Source: Inquilinus sp042743185 (lineage in GTDB: Bacteria > Pseudomonadota > Alphaproteobacteria > DSM-16000 > Inquilinaceae). From it: a stretch of DNA of 64,000 bases. Each line of letters starts with the position of its first letter. Positions within the stretch are counted from its first letter, which is position 1. The stretch lies in NCBI RefSeq assembly GCF_042743185.1, contig NZ_JBHYMS010000019.1:1-64000 (forward strand), given 5' to 3'. The notes under the pieces were generated by a model. The model did not search any database. It was given only the letters and a program-made list of their open reading frames with translations, and had not been told where the DNA came from. A program made the translations under genes and the position numbers. This document shows positions 35,482-43,575 of this stretch, piece by piece.

Positions 35482-36102
35482 ATGACCGACGGCAGGCAGA
35501 AGCGCAGCTACGACCCCGAGGGCACGCGCCGGCGCCTGCTGGACGTGGCGGCGGAGGCGTTCCAGTCCCGTGGCTACCAGGGCACCGGCATGCACGAGCT
35601 GATGCGCGAGGCCGGGGTGACCGGCGGGGCGCTGTATCACCACTTTCCGACCAAGAAGGCGCTCGGCCTCGCCGTCATCCGCGACCGGGTGGCGGGCGAG
35701 GTGGAGGAGACCTGGATCGAGCCGGTCCGCACGGCGCCGGACGCGATCGACGGCATCGCCGGCGTGTTCGGCCGGATCGCCGCGGGGCTGCGGCGGCGCG
35801 GCGCCGTCTCCGGCTGTCCGCTGAACAACCTGGCGCTGGAGCTGTCCCTGGCCGATCCGGAGTTCCGCGCGGCGATGGATGCGGTGTTCGCGGCCTGGCG
35901 GGCGGCGCTTGCCGCGCGGCTGCGCGCCGACCAGGCGGCCGGCCGGCTGGCCCTGGCGGATGCCGACGACCTCGCCGCCTTCATCGTCGCCGCCTATTCC
36001 GGGGCGATGGCCCAGGCCAAGGCGCAGCAGGACGCCGCGCCGCTGGAAGCCTGCGCGCGACAGCTGATGCGGTATCTGGAAGGGTTGAGAACCGGCGCCT
36101 AG
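35482..36102 (+). CDS. TetR/AcrR family transcriptional regulator
   Basis: A 206-aa regulator. The N-terminal helix-turn-helix spans about residues 10-55: RRRLLDVAAEAFQSRGYQG, then GMHELMREAGVTGGALYHHF, the highly conserved recognition helix. The C-terminal ligand domain is of the type often paired with small redox or detoxification proteins. ATG 35482 begins 24 bp after the direct-repeat operator. Probably represses itself and the NIPSNAP gene. Ends 4 bp inside the convergent LacI gene. Confidence 0.92.
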   Translation: MTDGRQKRSYDPEGTRRRLLDVAAEAFQSRGYQGTGMHELMREAGVTGGALYHHFPTKKALGLAVIRDRVAGEVEETWIEPVRTAPDAIDGIAGVFGRIAAGLRRRGAVSGCPLNNLALELSLADPEFRAAMDAVFAAWRAALAARLRADQAAGRLALADADDLAAFIVAAYSGAMAQAKAQQDAAPLEACARQLMRYLEGLRTGA

Positions 36103-37115
36103 AGGCTGTCGCGCTCGACCAGGGCGATGTCGAACAGCCGGCCTTCGATCCGGTGGTTGGAATCGGCGAGCCGGGCGGCGATCTGGCCGATGGCGTGGCG
36201 CACCATCTCGGCCATCGGCTGGCGGACAGTGGTCAGGCGATAGCCGGGCCAGGCGGCCAGCGTCATGTCGTCGAAGCCGACGATGCCGATGTCCTTTGGC
36301 ACGGCCAGACCGCGTTCGCGGCAGGCGTCGAGGGCGCCGAGCGCGAGAATGTCGTCGCCGCAGAACACCGCCTGCGGCCGGTACCGGTCGAGCAAGGCGT
36401 GCAGGCCGCGGCGGCCGTGCTCATGCGAATAGTCGCCGGCGAACTCCACGGCCAGGGGCCGCAGGCCTGCCGCTGTCAGCCCCTGGGCGAAGCCCGCGGC
36501 GCGGTCGATCGACGACGAATCGGCCGCGGCTCCGCCCAGGAAGGCCAGCTGCCGCAGGCCGCGCGCCAGCATCGCCTCGGCGACCAGGCGTCCGCCCGCG
36601 ACATTGTCGACCGTCACCACCGGCACCGACGCCTCCGCCCGGCCGAACACATGCACCACCGGCAGCCCGGCGCGGGCGCAGGACTCGGCAAAGCCCTCCG
36701 GCGGCGCGGAGGTGGCGATCAGCACCGCGTCGACGCTGTATTGTAGCATCATGTCGAGGGCGGAGCCGGCGCCGCCGTCCTCCGACAGGTTGGCGATCAG
36801 CGGCCGCAGCCCGCGGCGCTGCAGCTCCCGCGTGAACAGGTCGAACACGTCCATGAAGGCGGGATTGGCGAAATGGCTCGAGACCAGCCCGACCAGCTCG
36901 GTCCGGCCGGTCATCAGGCTGCGCGCCAGCTGGTTGGGGCGATAGCCCAGCGCCTCGGCGGCGGCCAGCACGCGGGCCCGCATCCGGGGCGAGACGCTGG
37001 CGTCCTTGGTGAAGGTGCGGGAAACGGCCGAGATCGACACGCCGGCCGCCTCGGCGACCTGCTGCGCCGTGACCCGTTCGGCGCCGCCGGCCCGATGCCG
37101 GGTCCGGCCGCTCAT
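36099..37115 (-). CDS. LacI-family transcriptional regulator
   Basis: A 338-aa repressor-like protein. The N-terminal HTH TAQQVAEAAGVSISAVSRTF is at residues 16-35, followed by the hinge region ALGYRPNQLARSLMTGRT. A periplasmic-binding-protein-like sensor fills the rest (LVGLVSSHFANPAF, VDNVAGGRLVAEAML, GIVGFDDMTLAAWPGY). Natural candidate to bind the palindrome at 33396-33425, though this is inference. It lies 28 bp downstream of the sugar dehydrogenase on the same strand. Confidence 0.92.
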   Translation of the reverse strand: MSGRTRHRAGGAERVTAQQVAEAAGVSISAVSRTFTKDASVSPRMRARVLAAAEALGYRPNQLARSLMTGRTELVGLVSSHFANPAFMDVFDLFTRELQRRGLRPLIANLSEDGGAGSALDMMLQYSVDAVLIATSAPPEGFAESCARAGLPVVHVFGRAEASVPVVTVDNVAGGRLVAEAMLARGLRQLAFLGGAAADSSSIDRAAGFAQGLTAAGLRPLAVEFAGDYSHEHGRRGLHALLDRYRPQAVFCGDDILALGALDACRERGLAVPKDIGIVGFDDMTLAAWPGYRLTTVRQPMAEMVRHAIGQIAARLADSNHRIEGRLFDIALVERDSL

Positions 37116-37143
37116 GGCCCGCCGCCCTCGAGTCCGCGCCCGA

Positions 37144-38385
37144 TCAAGGCGACGCGGCCGGCCGGGCGCGGGCGAGGCGCAGCAGCGTCCCGTTGTGGTC
37201 CTCGCTGATCAGGACGCTGCCATCCGCCAGCTCGGCCAAGCCGAGCGGCGCGCCCTGCGGCCTCACGCCCTTGGCGGCGTCCCAGCCCGAGACGAGCGGC
37301 TGCGGCTCGCCCTGTGGAAGGCCCCGATCGTCGATCGCCAGCGCCACGACCCGGTGCCCGGTGTCGCGATAGCCGTGATAGGTCATCAGCACCCGGCCCT
37401 CGAGGCCCGGCAGCGCCGATCCGCGATAGACGAGCATGCCGAGGGGCGCGGCATGCGGCGGCAGCAGCAGGGTCGGCACCTCGACCCGGCTGCAGTCGAA
37501 ATGCGGGTATTCGGGGCTGGGCTTGCGGTCATCGTAGCAATAGGGCCAACCGTAATCGGCGTTCTCGCGAAGCACGGTGTAGAAATCATGCGGCAGCGCC
37601 TCGTCGGACAGGCCGGGATCGGCCTGGTCGATGGCGTCCCGCGCATTCACCAGGGCCAGCGGCGTGCCGTTCGGCAGCACCGCGAGCGCCATGCTGTTGC
37701 GCAGCCCGCGGGCGAAAGGGGCGAGCGTGCGGGCATCCGCGGGAAGGGCGTCGGCCGCCACGCGCAGGACGCTGCCGCGCGGCGGCGTGCCCCCGGTCTC
37801 CGGGCAGGGCTTGGCGGGATCCGGGGCCGAATCGTCGGCGCGCTCGCAGTGATCGGTCGCGGAACCGACATTGACGAAGAGGGCGCCGTCCGACGCCAGG
37901 GCCAGTGCGGCGAGGGGATGGCGGCCATCGTTCGGCAGGCCGGTCACCACGTCGCGCAGCGCGGCGGCCGGCTGCTCTGCCTTCGGGTCGACGGACACGA
38001 CCCGGCCGGCCAGGCCGAGCAGCAGCGTCCCGTCCGCCGTCGGCACCAGGCCGTTCGGCCGGTCCAGCCTGGTCAGCAGCACCTGCGGCGCCCCGCGCCC
38101 GCCCTCGGGGAGGCGCAGCAGCCGGCCTCGTCCCTTCTCCCAGCTGCCCATGTCGGCGACGTAGATGTCGTCCCCGATCACGGCCACGCCGCGCGTGAAG
38201 CCGAGCCTGGACGCGACGAGGCCGACGCAGAGCCCGTCGGGGGTGCGAAGCGAGACCTTCGGAAAGCCGTCGCAGTCGCCGGAGGTGCGGTAGATGCCGG
38301 CGGCCTGTGCCGGAACGCCGGCGAAGATGCCGACACAGGGCAGGGCGAGTGCCAGCAGGCGAAGCAGCGATCGGCGCGGAATCAT
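37144..38385 (-). CDS. PQQ-dependent sugar dehydrogenase-like exported protein
   Basis: A 413-aa protein with a signal peptide (RRSLLRLLALALPCVGIFAGVPAQA) and a six-bladed beta-propeller resembling soluble glucose/sorbosone dehydrogenases: GFTRGVAVIGDDIYVADMG, LDRPNGLVPTADGTLLLGLA, FARGLRNSMALAVLPNG and SGWDAAKGVRPQGAPLGLAEL. ADYGWPYCYDD is a typical loop. It would oxidise a sugar in the periplasm using PQQ. ATG 38385 chosen for the signal peptide. Probably linked with the downstream LacI gene. Confidence 0.82.
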   Translation of the reverse strand: MIPRRSLLRLLALALPCVGIFAGVPAQAAGIYRTSGDCDGFPKVSLRTPDGLCVGLVASRLGFTRGVAVIGDDIYVADMGSWEKGRGRLLRLPEGGRGAPQVLLTRLDRPNGLVPTADGTLLLGLAGRVVSVDPKAEQPAAALRDVVTGLPNDGRHPLAALALASDGALFVNVGSATDHCERADDSAPDPAKPCPETGGTPPRGSVLRVAADALPADARTLAPFARGLRNSMALAVLPNGTPLALVNARDAIDQADPGLSDEALPHDFYTVLRENADYGWPYCYDDRKPSPEYPHFDCSRVEVPTLLLPPHAAPLGMLVYRGSALPGLEGRVLMTYHGYRDTGHRVVALAIDDRGLPQGEPQPLVSGWDAAKGVRPQGAPLGLAELADGSVLISEDHNGTLLRLARARPAASP

Positions 38386-38507
38386 GCACGGACGTCCGGT
38401 GCGTTGCGGAACGCTGCACAGAGGACCGGACAAAGCACTATCCGGCAAGTCCGGACTGCGCCCGCGGGCAGCCTGCAGCGGCCCGTCGGGTCGGTCGTCG
38501 CCTGATC

Positions 38508-39236
38508 TTACGAATAGGTCCGCAGCAGCCCGACCAGACGCCCCTGGATGCGGACGCGATCGGAGGGCAAGTAGCGGGTCTCATAGGCTGGGTTGGCGGC
38601 CTCCAGCCCGACCGAGGCGCCCTTCTTGCGCAGCCGTTTCAGCGTCACCTCGTTGTCGTCGACCAGGGCGACCACGATGATGCCGGGATCGGCCGCGTCG
38701 CAACGTTTGATGATGACGGTGTCACCGTCCAGGATCCCGGCCTCGACCATGCTGTCGCCGGCGACTTCCAGGGCGTAGTGCTCGCCCGGGCCGAGCAGCG
38801 AGACCGGCACCTCGGCATAATTGGAATGGTCGCGCAGCGCCTCGATCGGCATGCCGGCGGCGATCCGGCCATAGAGCGGCAGGCGCACGCCGTGCTCGGG
38901 GCCGGCGAGATCGGCGCGTTCCAGCTTGCGGCCGGGCAGGGCGGCATCGGACCGCACCGGCCGGAAGGGAACGACATTGTCGTCCTCGGCCGGGGCCGTC
39001 GCCGGCGCGTCCGACTTCAGGCAGTCCGGCAGTCGCAGCACCTCCAGCGCCCTCGCCCGATGCGGCAGCCGCCGAATAAAACCGCGTTCCTCGAGGCCGG
39101 TGATCAGTCGATGGATGCCCGATTTCGACTTCAGGGCCAGGGCATCCTTCATCTCGTCGAAGGATGGACTGACGCCGTCCGCCTCCAGGCGGCGGTGAAC
39201 GAACAACAACAACTCCTGTTGCTTTCGCGTCAGCAA
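38508..39236 (-). CDS. lexA: SOS repressor LexA
   Basis: A 242-aa SOS regulator. N-terminal winged helix (LTRKQQELLLFVHRRL, SPSFDEMKDALALKSKSGIHRLI). The cleavage site AAGMPIEA has the Ala-Gly bond. The catalytic Ser is in GDSMVEAGI and the Lys in VTLKRL. The start is TTG 39236: it gives the family N-terminus MLTRKQQ and has GGAGG 5 nt upstream, whereas longer versions lack both. A LexA-like box lies upstream. It follows moeA on the same strand. Confidence 0.95.
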   Translation of the reverse strand: MLTRKQQELLLFVHRRLEADGVSPSFDEMKDALALKSKSGIHRLITGLEERGFIRRLPHRARALEVLRLPDCLKSDAPATAPAEDDNVVPFRPVRSDAALPGRKLERADLAGPEHGVRLPLYGRIAAGMPIEALRDHSNYAEVPVSLLGPGEHYALEVAGDSMVEAGILDGDTVIIKRCDAADPGIIVVALVDDNEVTLKRLRKKGASVGLEAANPAYETRYLPSDRVRIQGRLVGLLRTYS

Positions 39237-39295
39237 GGCATCCTCCGTTCGCAGAGGCCGCGGCGCGGCCGAATCCCTGGAGAGAACATTAGGAG

Positions 39296-39310
39296 GAACA
39301 AAACAAAAAC
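39296..39310 (-). promoter_or_regulatory. Candidate LexA box upstream of lexA
   Basis: On the minus strand GTTTTTGTTTTGTTC matches the alphaproteobacterial GTTC-N7-GTTC pattern at 7 of 8 defined bases. It lies 60 bp upstream of the lexA start, where autoregulation is expected. Another GTTC lies 12 bp along, with one base too many between. Confidence 0.45.
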
Positions 39311-39366
39311 ACAAGCGCCTAACTGTGGCACCGTCGGTTCTTTACTTCCTTGTAACGATCGGCGCG

Positions 39367-40566
39367 TCAGATCCCGTCGCCGAACAGCACCGCCTCCACG
39401 GCGCCGCCGCGCGCCGCAGCCGGGGCGCGGGGAGGGCGGATCACCAGCCCGTCGGCCGCGGCCAGCAGCGACAGCATCGAGCTGTCCTGGGTCGGGAACG
39501 GAGTGGCGACATAACCGGAATCCGTGCGTTCGATCCGCGCCCGCAGATAATCCTCGCGCCCGTCATTGGCCGGCAGGTCGCGGCCCAGCGTCGCAGTGAC
39601 GCGGTTCTCCGGCGCCTCGGCCCCCTGCAGGGCCCAGACCGCCGGGCGCAGGAACAGCCAGCCGCAGACCATGGTCGATACCGGGTTGCCGGGCAGGCCG
39701 AGCAGCGGCGTGTCGCCAAGCCGGCCGAAGATCAGCGGCTTGCCCGGCCGCATCGCGATCTTCCAGAAGTCGAGCGCCAGGCCGCGCTCGCCCAGCACCG
39801 AGCGGATCAGGTCGTGCTCGCCGACCGAGGCGCCGCCGGTGGTGACGATCAGGTCGGCGCCATGGGCGCCGGCCGCCAGCGTCGCCAGCGAGTCGGCATT
39901 GTCGCGGGCGATGCCGAGATCGACCGGCTCGCCGCCGCAGCTGCGGATCAGGGCGGCCAGGGCATGGGTGTTGGAGCTGACGATCTGGCTGGGGCCCAGC
40001 GCCTCGCCCGGCAGCACGATCTCGTCGCCGGTCGCCAGCACCGCCACGCGCGGCCGGCGTCGCACCCGCAGCCAGGGATGGTTGGCCGAGGCGGCGATGC
40101 CGATGTCGCGCGCGGTCAGGCGCCGGCCGGGCTGCAGCAGCACCTCGCCGGCGCGGAAGTCGAGGCCGGCCTTGCGCACATGGCGGCCGGCGGCGACGCC
40201 CTCGCGCACCGTGACCCGGTCGCCCTCGGCGTCGGTGTCCTCCTGCAGCACCACGGCGTCGGCGCCGTCCGGCAGCGGCGCGCCGGTGAAGATGCGGACG
40301 CATTGTCCGGGATCGACCGAGCCCTCGAAGCGACCGCCGGCCGGAACCTCGCCGATCCGCCGCAGCGTCGCCGGCACGGCGGCGACATCGGCGGCCCGCA
40401 CCGCCCAGCCGTCCATGGCGGAGACGTCGAGCGGCGGCTGGGTCAGCCGCGCCGCCACCGGCTCGGCCAGGATCCGGCCCAGCCCGGCGGGCAGGGGCAC
40501 GGTCTCGGCCGGCAGGGCGGCGAAGGCGGCGAGGATGCGGGCGCGGGCCTCGGCGACCGGGATCAT
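39367..40566 (-). CDS. moeA: Molybdopterin molybdenumtransferase MoeA
   Basis: A 399-aa MoeA that inserts molybdate into adenylylated molybdopterin. Segments: SAMDGWAVRAADV near the N-terminus, VRIFTGAPLPDGADAVV, VLATGDEIVLPGEALGPSQI, VTTGGASVGEHDLI and FGRLGDTPLLGLPGNPVS. ATG 40566 overlaps the moaC TGA. End of the ppiD-trp-moa run before lexA. Confidence 0.95.
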   Translation of the reverse strand: MIPVAEARARILAAFAALPAETVPLPAGLGRILAEPVAARLTQPPLDVSAMDGWAVRAADVAAVPATLRRIGEVPAGGRFEGSVDPGQCVRIFTGAPLPDGADAVVLQEDTDAEGDRVTVREGVAAGRHVRKAGLDFRAGEVLLQPGRRLTARDIGIAASANHPWLRVRRRPRVAVLATGDEIVLPGEALGPSQIVSSNTHALAALIRSCGGEPVDLGIARDNADSLATLAAGAHGADLIVTTGGASVGEHDLIRSVLGERGLALDFWKIAMRPGKPLIFGRLGDTPLLGLPGNPVSTMVCGWLFLRPAVWALQGAEAPENRVTATLGRDLPANDGREDYLRARIERTDSGYVATPFPTQDSSMLSLLAAADGLVIRPPRAPAAARGGAVEAVLFGDGI

Positions 40567-41045
40567 GGCTGGGCCTCCCAGGTGCCCGACCGGCCGCCGG
40601 ATTTGTGCAGCAGCCGGAGGTCGGTCACGACCATGCCGCGGTCGACCGCCTTGCACATGTCGTAGACGGTCAGGGCGGCGACCGAGGCCGCGGTCAGCGC
40701 CTCCATCTCCACCCCGGTGCGATGGGTGACCTTGACCGTGGCCTCGATCTCGACCCGGCTGTGCTCGGCGTCGCAGCGCAGCGCCAGCTCGACGCTGGAC
40801 AGCGGCAGCGGGTGGCACAGCGGGATCAGGTCGGATGTGCGCTTGGCCGCCATGATGCCGGCGATGCGGGCGATGCCCAGCACGTCGCCCTTGGCATGGC
40901 CGCCGGAGGCGATCAGGGCCAGCGTCTCCGGCTTCATCTCCACCCGGCAGCCGGCCCGCGCCACCCGCACCGTCGTGTCCTTGCCGGAGACGTCGACCAT
41001 GCGCGCCTGGCCGGCCGAATCGAAATGGGTCAGCTCGCCGGTCAT
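40563..41045 (-). CDS. moaC: Cyclic pyranopterin monophosphate synthase MoaC
   Basis: A 160-aa MoaC, second enzyme of molybdenum cofactor synthesis with MoaA. LTHFDSAGQARMVDVSGKD at the start, IPLCHPLPLSSVEL (active-site His), and HRTGVEMEALTAASVAALTV, the family signature. Overlaps trpC upstream and moeA downstream by 4 bp each. Confidence 0.96.
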   Translation of the reverse strand: MTGELTHFDSAGQARMVDVSGKDTTVRVARAGCRVEMKPETLALIASGGHAKGDVLGIARIAGIMAAKRTSDLIPLCHPLPLSSVELALRCDAEHSRVEIEATVKVTHRTGVEMEALTAASVAALTVYDMCKAVDRGMVVTDLRLLHKSGGRSGTWEAQP

Positions 41046-41863
41046 GCCGCCGAGGACCTCGCGTCCGGCGTGAGCAGGGAGCGGGTGGCGGCGGCGACGT
41101 CGTCGTGGCGCATCAGGCTTTCGCCGATCAGGAAGGTGGTGGCGCCGACGCGGGCCATCCGGGCCAGGTCGGCCGGGGCGGACAGCCCGCTCTCGGCCAC
41201 CAGCAGCCGGTCGCCCGGCACCTGCGCCGCCAGCGCCTCGGTGGTGGCGAGGTCGACCTGCAGGGTCTTGAGGTTGCGGTTGTTGATGCCGAGCAACGGC
41301 GAGCGCAGCTTCAAGGCCCGGTCCAGCTCGGCCGCGTCATGCACCTCGACCAGCACGTCCAGGCCGATGTCGATCGCCGCCTGCTCCAGCTCCCGCGCGG
41401 TGGCATCGTCCAGCGCCGCCATGATCAGGAGGATGCAGTCGGCGCCGAGCGCCCGGGCCTCGACGACCTGGTAGGGATCGATCATGAAGTCCTTGCGCAG
41501 CACCGGCAGATCGACGGCAGCGCGGGCGGCGGTCAGGTACTCGTCGGCGCCCTGGAAATACGGCACGTCGGTCAGCACCGACAGGCAGGTGGCGCCGCCG
41601 TCGCGATAGGCACGGGCGAGGGCCGGCGGGTCGAAATCCGGGCGGATCAGCCCCTTCGACGGCGAGGCCTTCTTGATCTCGGCGATCAGGCCGTAGCGGC
41701 CTTCGGCCTGGGCCCGGCGCAGCGCCGCGACGAAGCCGCGCGGCGGCGCGGCCCGGTCGGCGAGATCCGCCAGCCGCCTCATCTCGGCCGGCGGCACCGC
41801 CGCCTTGCGGGCCTCGATGTGCCGGCGCTTGTCGGCGACGATGCGGGTGAGGGTGTCGCTCAT
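41042..41863 (-). CDS. trpC: Indole-3-glycerol phosphate synthase
   Basis: A 273-aa TIM-barrel enzyme closing the indole ring in tryptophan synthesis. LIAEIKKASPSKGLI holds the catalytic Lys, VLRKDFMIDPYQV and LLGINNRNLKTLQV follow, and VAESGLSAPADLARM is near the end. Starts at ATG 41863, overlapping the trpD stop. Not fused to TrpF. Confidence 0.96.
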   Translation of the reverse strand: MSDTLTRIVADKRRHIEARKAAVPPAEMRRLADLADRAAPPRGFVAALRRAQAEGRYGLIAEIKKASPSKGLIRPDFDPPALARAYRDGGATCLSVLTDVPYFQGADEYLTAARAAVDLPVLRKDFMIDPYQVVEARALGADCILLIMAALDDATARELEQAAIDIGLDVLVEVHDAAELDRALKLRSPLLGINNRNLKTLQVDLATTEALAAQVPGDRLLVAESGLSAPADLARMARVGATTFLIGESLMRHDDVAAATRSLLTPDARSSAA

Positions 41864-42885
41864 GCCGTTCCCTGGCTCGTGATCCGGGCCAGCCGCTCGA
41901 GGACATGGGCGGCCGAGCCGTCGTCGATGGTGCGGGCCGCGAGGGCGGCGCCGTCGGTCAGTGTAGAGACCCGGTCGGCGACGATGAAGCAGGCTGCGGC
42001 ATTCAGCAGCACGATGTCGCGATAGGCGCCCTGCGCCCCGCCCAGCACGGCGCGCAGGGCGGCCGCGTTGGTCGCGGGATCGCCACCCTTGAGGTCCTCG
42101 GGCACCGCTCGGCGCAGCCCGGCATCCTCGGGCGTCACGGTCAGGCGCCGGATCTGGCCGCCGCGCAGCTCCGCCACCGCGGTCGGGCCGGTGGTGGTCA
42201 TCTCGTCGAGCCCGTCGCTGCCATGTACCACCCAGGCGGTCTCGCTGCCCAGCTGGTTCAGCGCCTGCGCCACCGGCTCGACCCAGGCCTCGGCGAAGAC
42301 GCCGAGCAGCTGGCGCTTCACCCCGGCCGGGTTGGCCAGGGGGCCGAGCAGGTTGAAGATGGTGCGGGTGCCCAGCTCCTGCCGTGCCGGGCCGACATGG
42401 CGCATGGCGCTGTGATACAGGGGCGCGAACAGGAAGCCGATCTGGGCTTCCCACAGCGCCTCGCGCATCACCTCGGGCGGCGCCTCGACATTGACGCCCA
42501 GCTCGGCCAGGACGTTGGCCGCGCCGGTCAGGCTGGAGGCGGCGCGGTTGCCGTGCTTGGCCACCGGCACCCCGGCGCCGGCCAGGACGAAGGAGACGGC
42601 GGTCGAGACGTTGAAGGAGCCGGAATTGTCGCCGCCGGTGCCGCAGCAGTCGATGGCGCCGTCCGGCGCGTCGATGGTCACCGCCTTGTCCCGCATCACC
42701 CGGGCGGCGGCGGCGATCTCCTCCGGCGTCTCGCCGCGGACCCTGAGCGCCATCAGGAAGCCGCCGATCTGCGCCGGCGTCGCCTCGCCCGACATGATGA
42801 TCTCGAAGGCGGCGCGGGCGTCGGCGGCGTCCAGCGGGCGACCGAGGGCCGCCTTGGCGATGAAGGGTCGCATCTCGGTGGTCAT
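41860..42885 (-). CDS. trpD: Anthranilate phosphoribosyltransferase
   Basis: A 341-aa TrpD joining anthranilate to PRPP. The PRPP loop CCGTGGDNSGSFNVST is at about residues 76-91, and KHGNRAASSLTGAANVLAELG follows. FAPLYHSAMRHVGPARQELGTRTIFNLLGPL is the family core (read in parts: FAPLYHSAMRHVGPAR, GTRTIFNLLGPL). Overlaps trpG and trpC by 4 bp each. Confidence 0.96.
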   Translation of the reverse strand: MTTEMRPFIAKAALGRPLDAADARAAFEIIMSGEATPAQIGGFLMALRVRGETPEEIAAAARVMRDKAVTIDAPDGAIDCCGTGGDNSGSFNVSTAVSFVLAGAGVPVAKHGNRAASSLTGAANVLAELGVNVEAPPEVMREALWEAQIGFLFAPLYHSAMRHVGPARQELGTRTIFNLLGPLANPAGVKRQLLGVFAEAWVEPVAQALNQLGSETAWVVHGSDGLDEMTTTGPTAVAELRGGQIRRLTVTPEDAGLRRAVPEDLKGGDPATNAAALRAVLGGAQGAYRDIVLLNAAACFIVADRVSTLTDGAALAARTIDDGSAAHVLERLARITSQGTA

Positions 42886-43466
42886 GCCGCGTTCCGCCGC
42901 TCGGCGATGGCCAGGAAGTTCTGCAGGATCTTGTGGCCGTATTGCGAGGCGATGCTCTCCGGATGGAACTGCACGCCGTGGATCGGCAGGGTCCTGTGCC
43001 GCAGCGCCATGATCACCCCGTCCTCGGTCCAGGCCGTGGCCTCCAGGCTGTCCGGCATGCTGTCGGGCTCGATCGTCAGCGAATGGTAGCGGGTGGCCTC
43101 GAAATTGTCGGGCAGCCCGGCCAGAACGCCGCCGCCATGGTGGTGCACCGGGCTGATCTTGCCGTGCATCGGCTCCGGCGCGCGGACGATCCTGCCGCCG
43201 AAGACCTGGCCGATCGCCTGGTGGCCCAGGCAGACGCCGAACACCGGCACCCGGCCGGCGGCGGCCTGGATCAGGTCCATGCAGATCCCGGCCTTGTCCG
43301 GGTCGCAGGGGCCGGGGGAGATGACGATGCCGTCGGGCCGCAGCGCCAGCGCCTCGTCGACCGTCAGCGCGTCGTTGCGGCGGACCTCGGTGTCGGCCCC
43401 GAGCTCGCCGAGGTAATGCACCAGGTTGTAGGTGAAGCTGTCGTAGTTATCGATCAGCAGAAGCAT
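42882..43466 (-). CDS. trpG: Anthranilate synthase glutaminase subunit
   Basis: A 194-aa class I glutamine amidotransferase supplying ammonia to TrpE. IDNYDSFTYNLVHYLGELG at the start, nucleophile Cys in FGVCLGHQAIG near residue 81, and HPES (VQFHPESIAS) near residue 171. It may also serve 4-amino-4-deoxychorismate synthase. Separated from trpE by 109 bp, the longest gap in the run. Confidence 0.95.
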   Translation of the reverse strand: MLLLIDNYDSFTYNLVHYLGELGADTEVRRNDALTVDEALALRPDGIVISPGPCDPDKAGICMDLIQAAAGRVPVFGVCLGHQAIGQVFGGRIVRAPEPMHGKISPVHHHGGGVLAGLPDNFEATRYHSLTIEPDSMPDSLEATAWTEDGVIMALRHRTLPIHGVQFHPESIASQYGHKILQNFLAIAERRNAA

Positions 43467-43575
43467 GGGAGTCGCCCTTTCGAGGCGTGGGAATGGGGAG
43501 GAGCGGCGGCGATCCGGCCGGCCTCACCATCGATGCAGCAGGGGGCGATGCTGCTGCTGCGAAAGGATGCGATCT

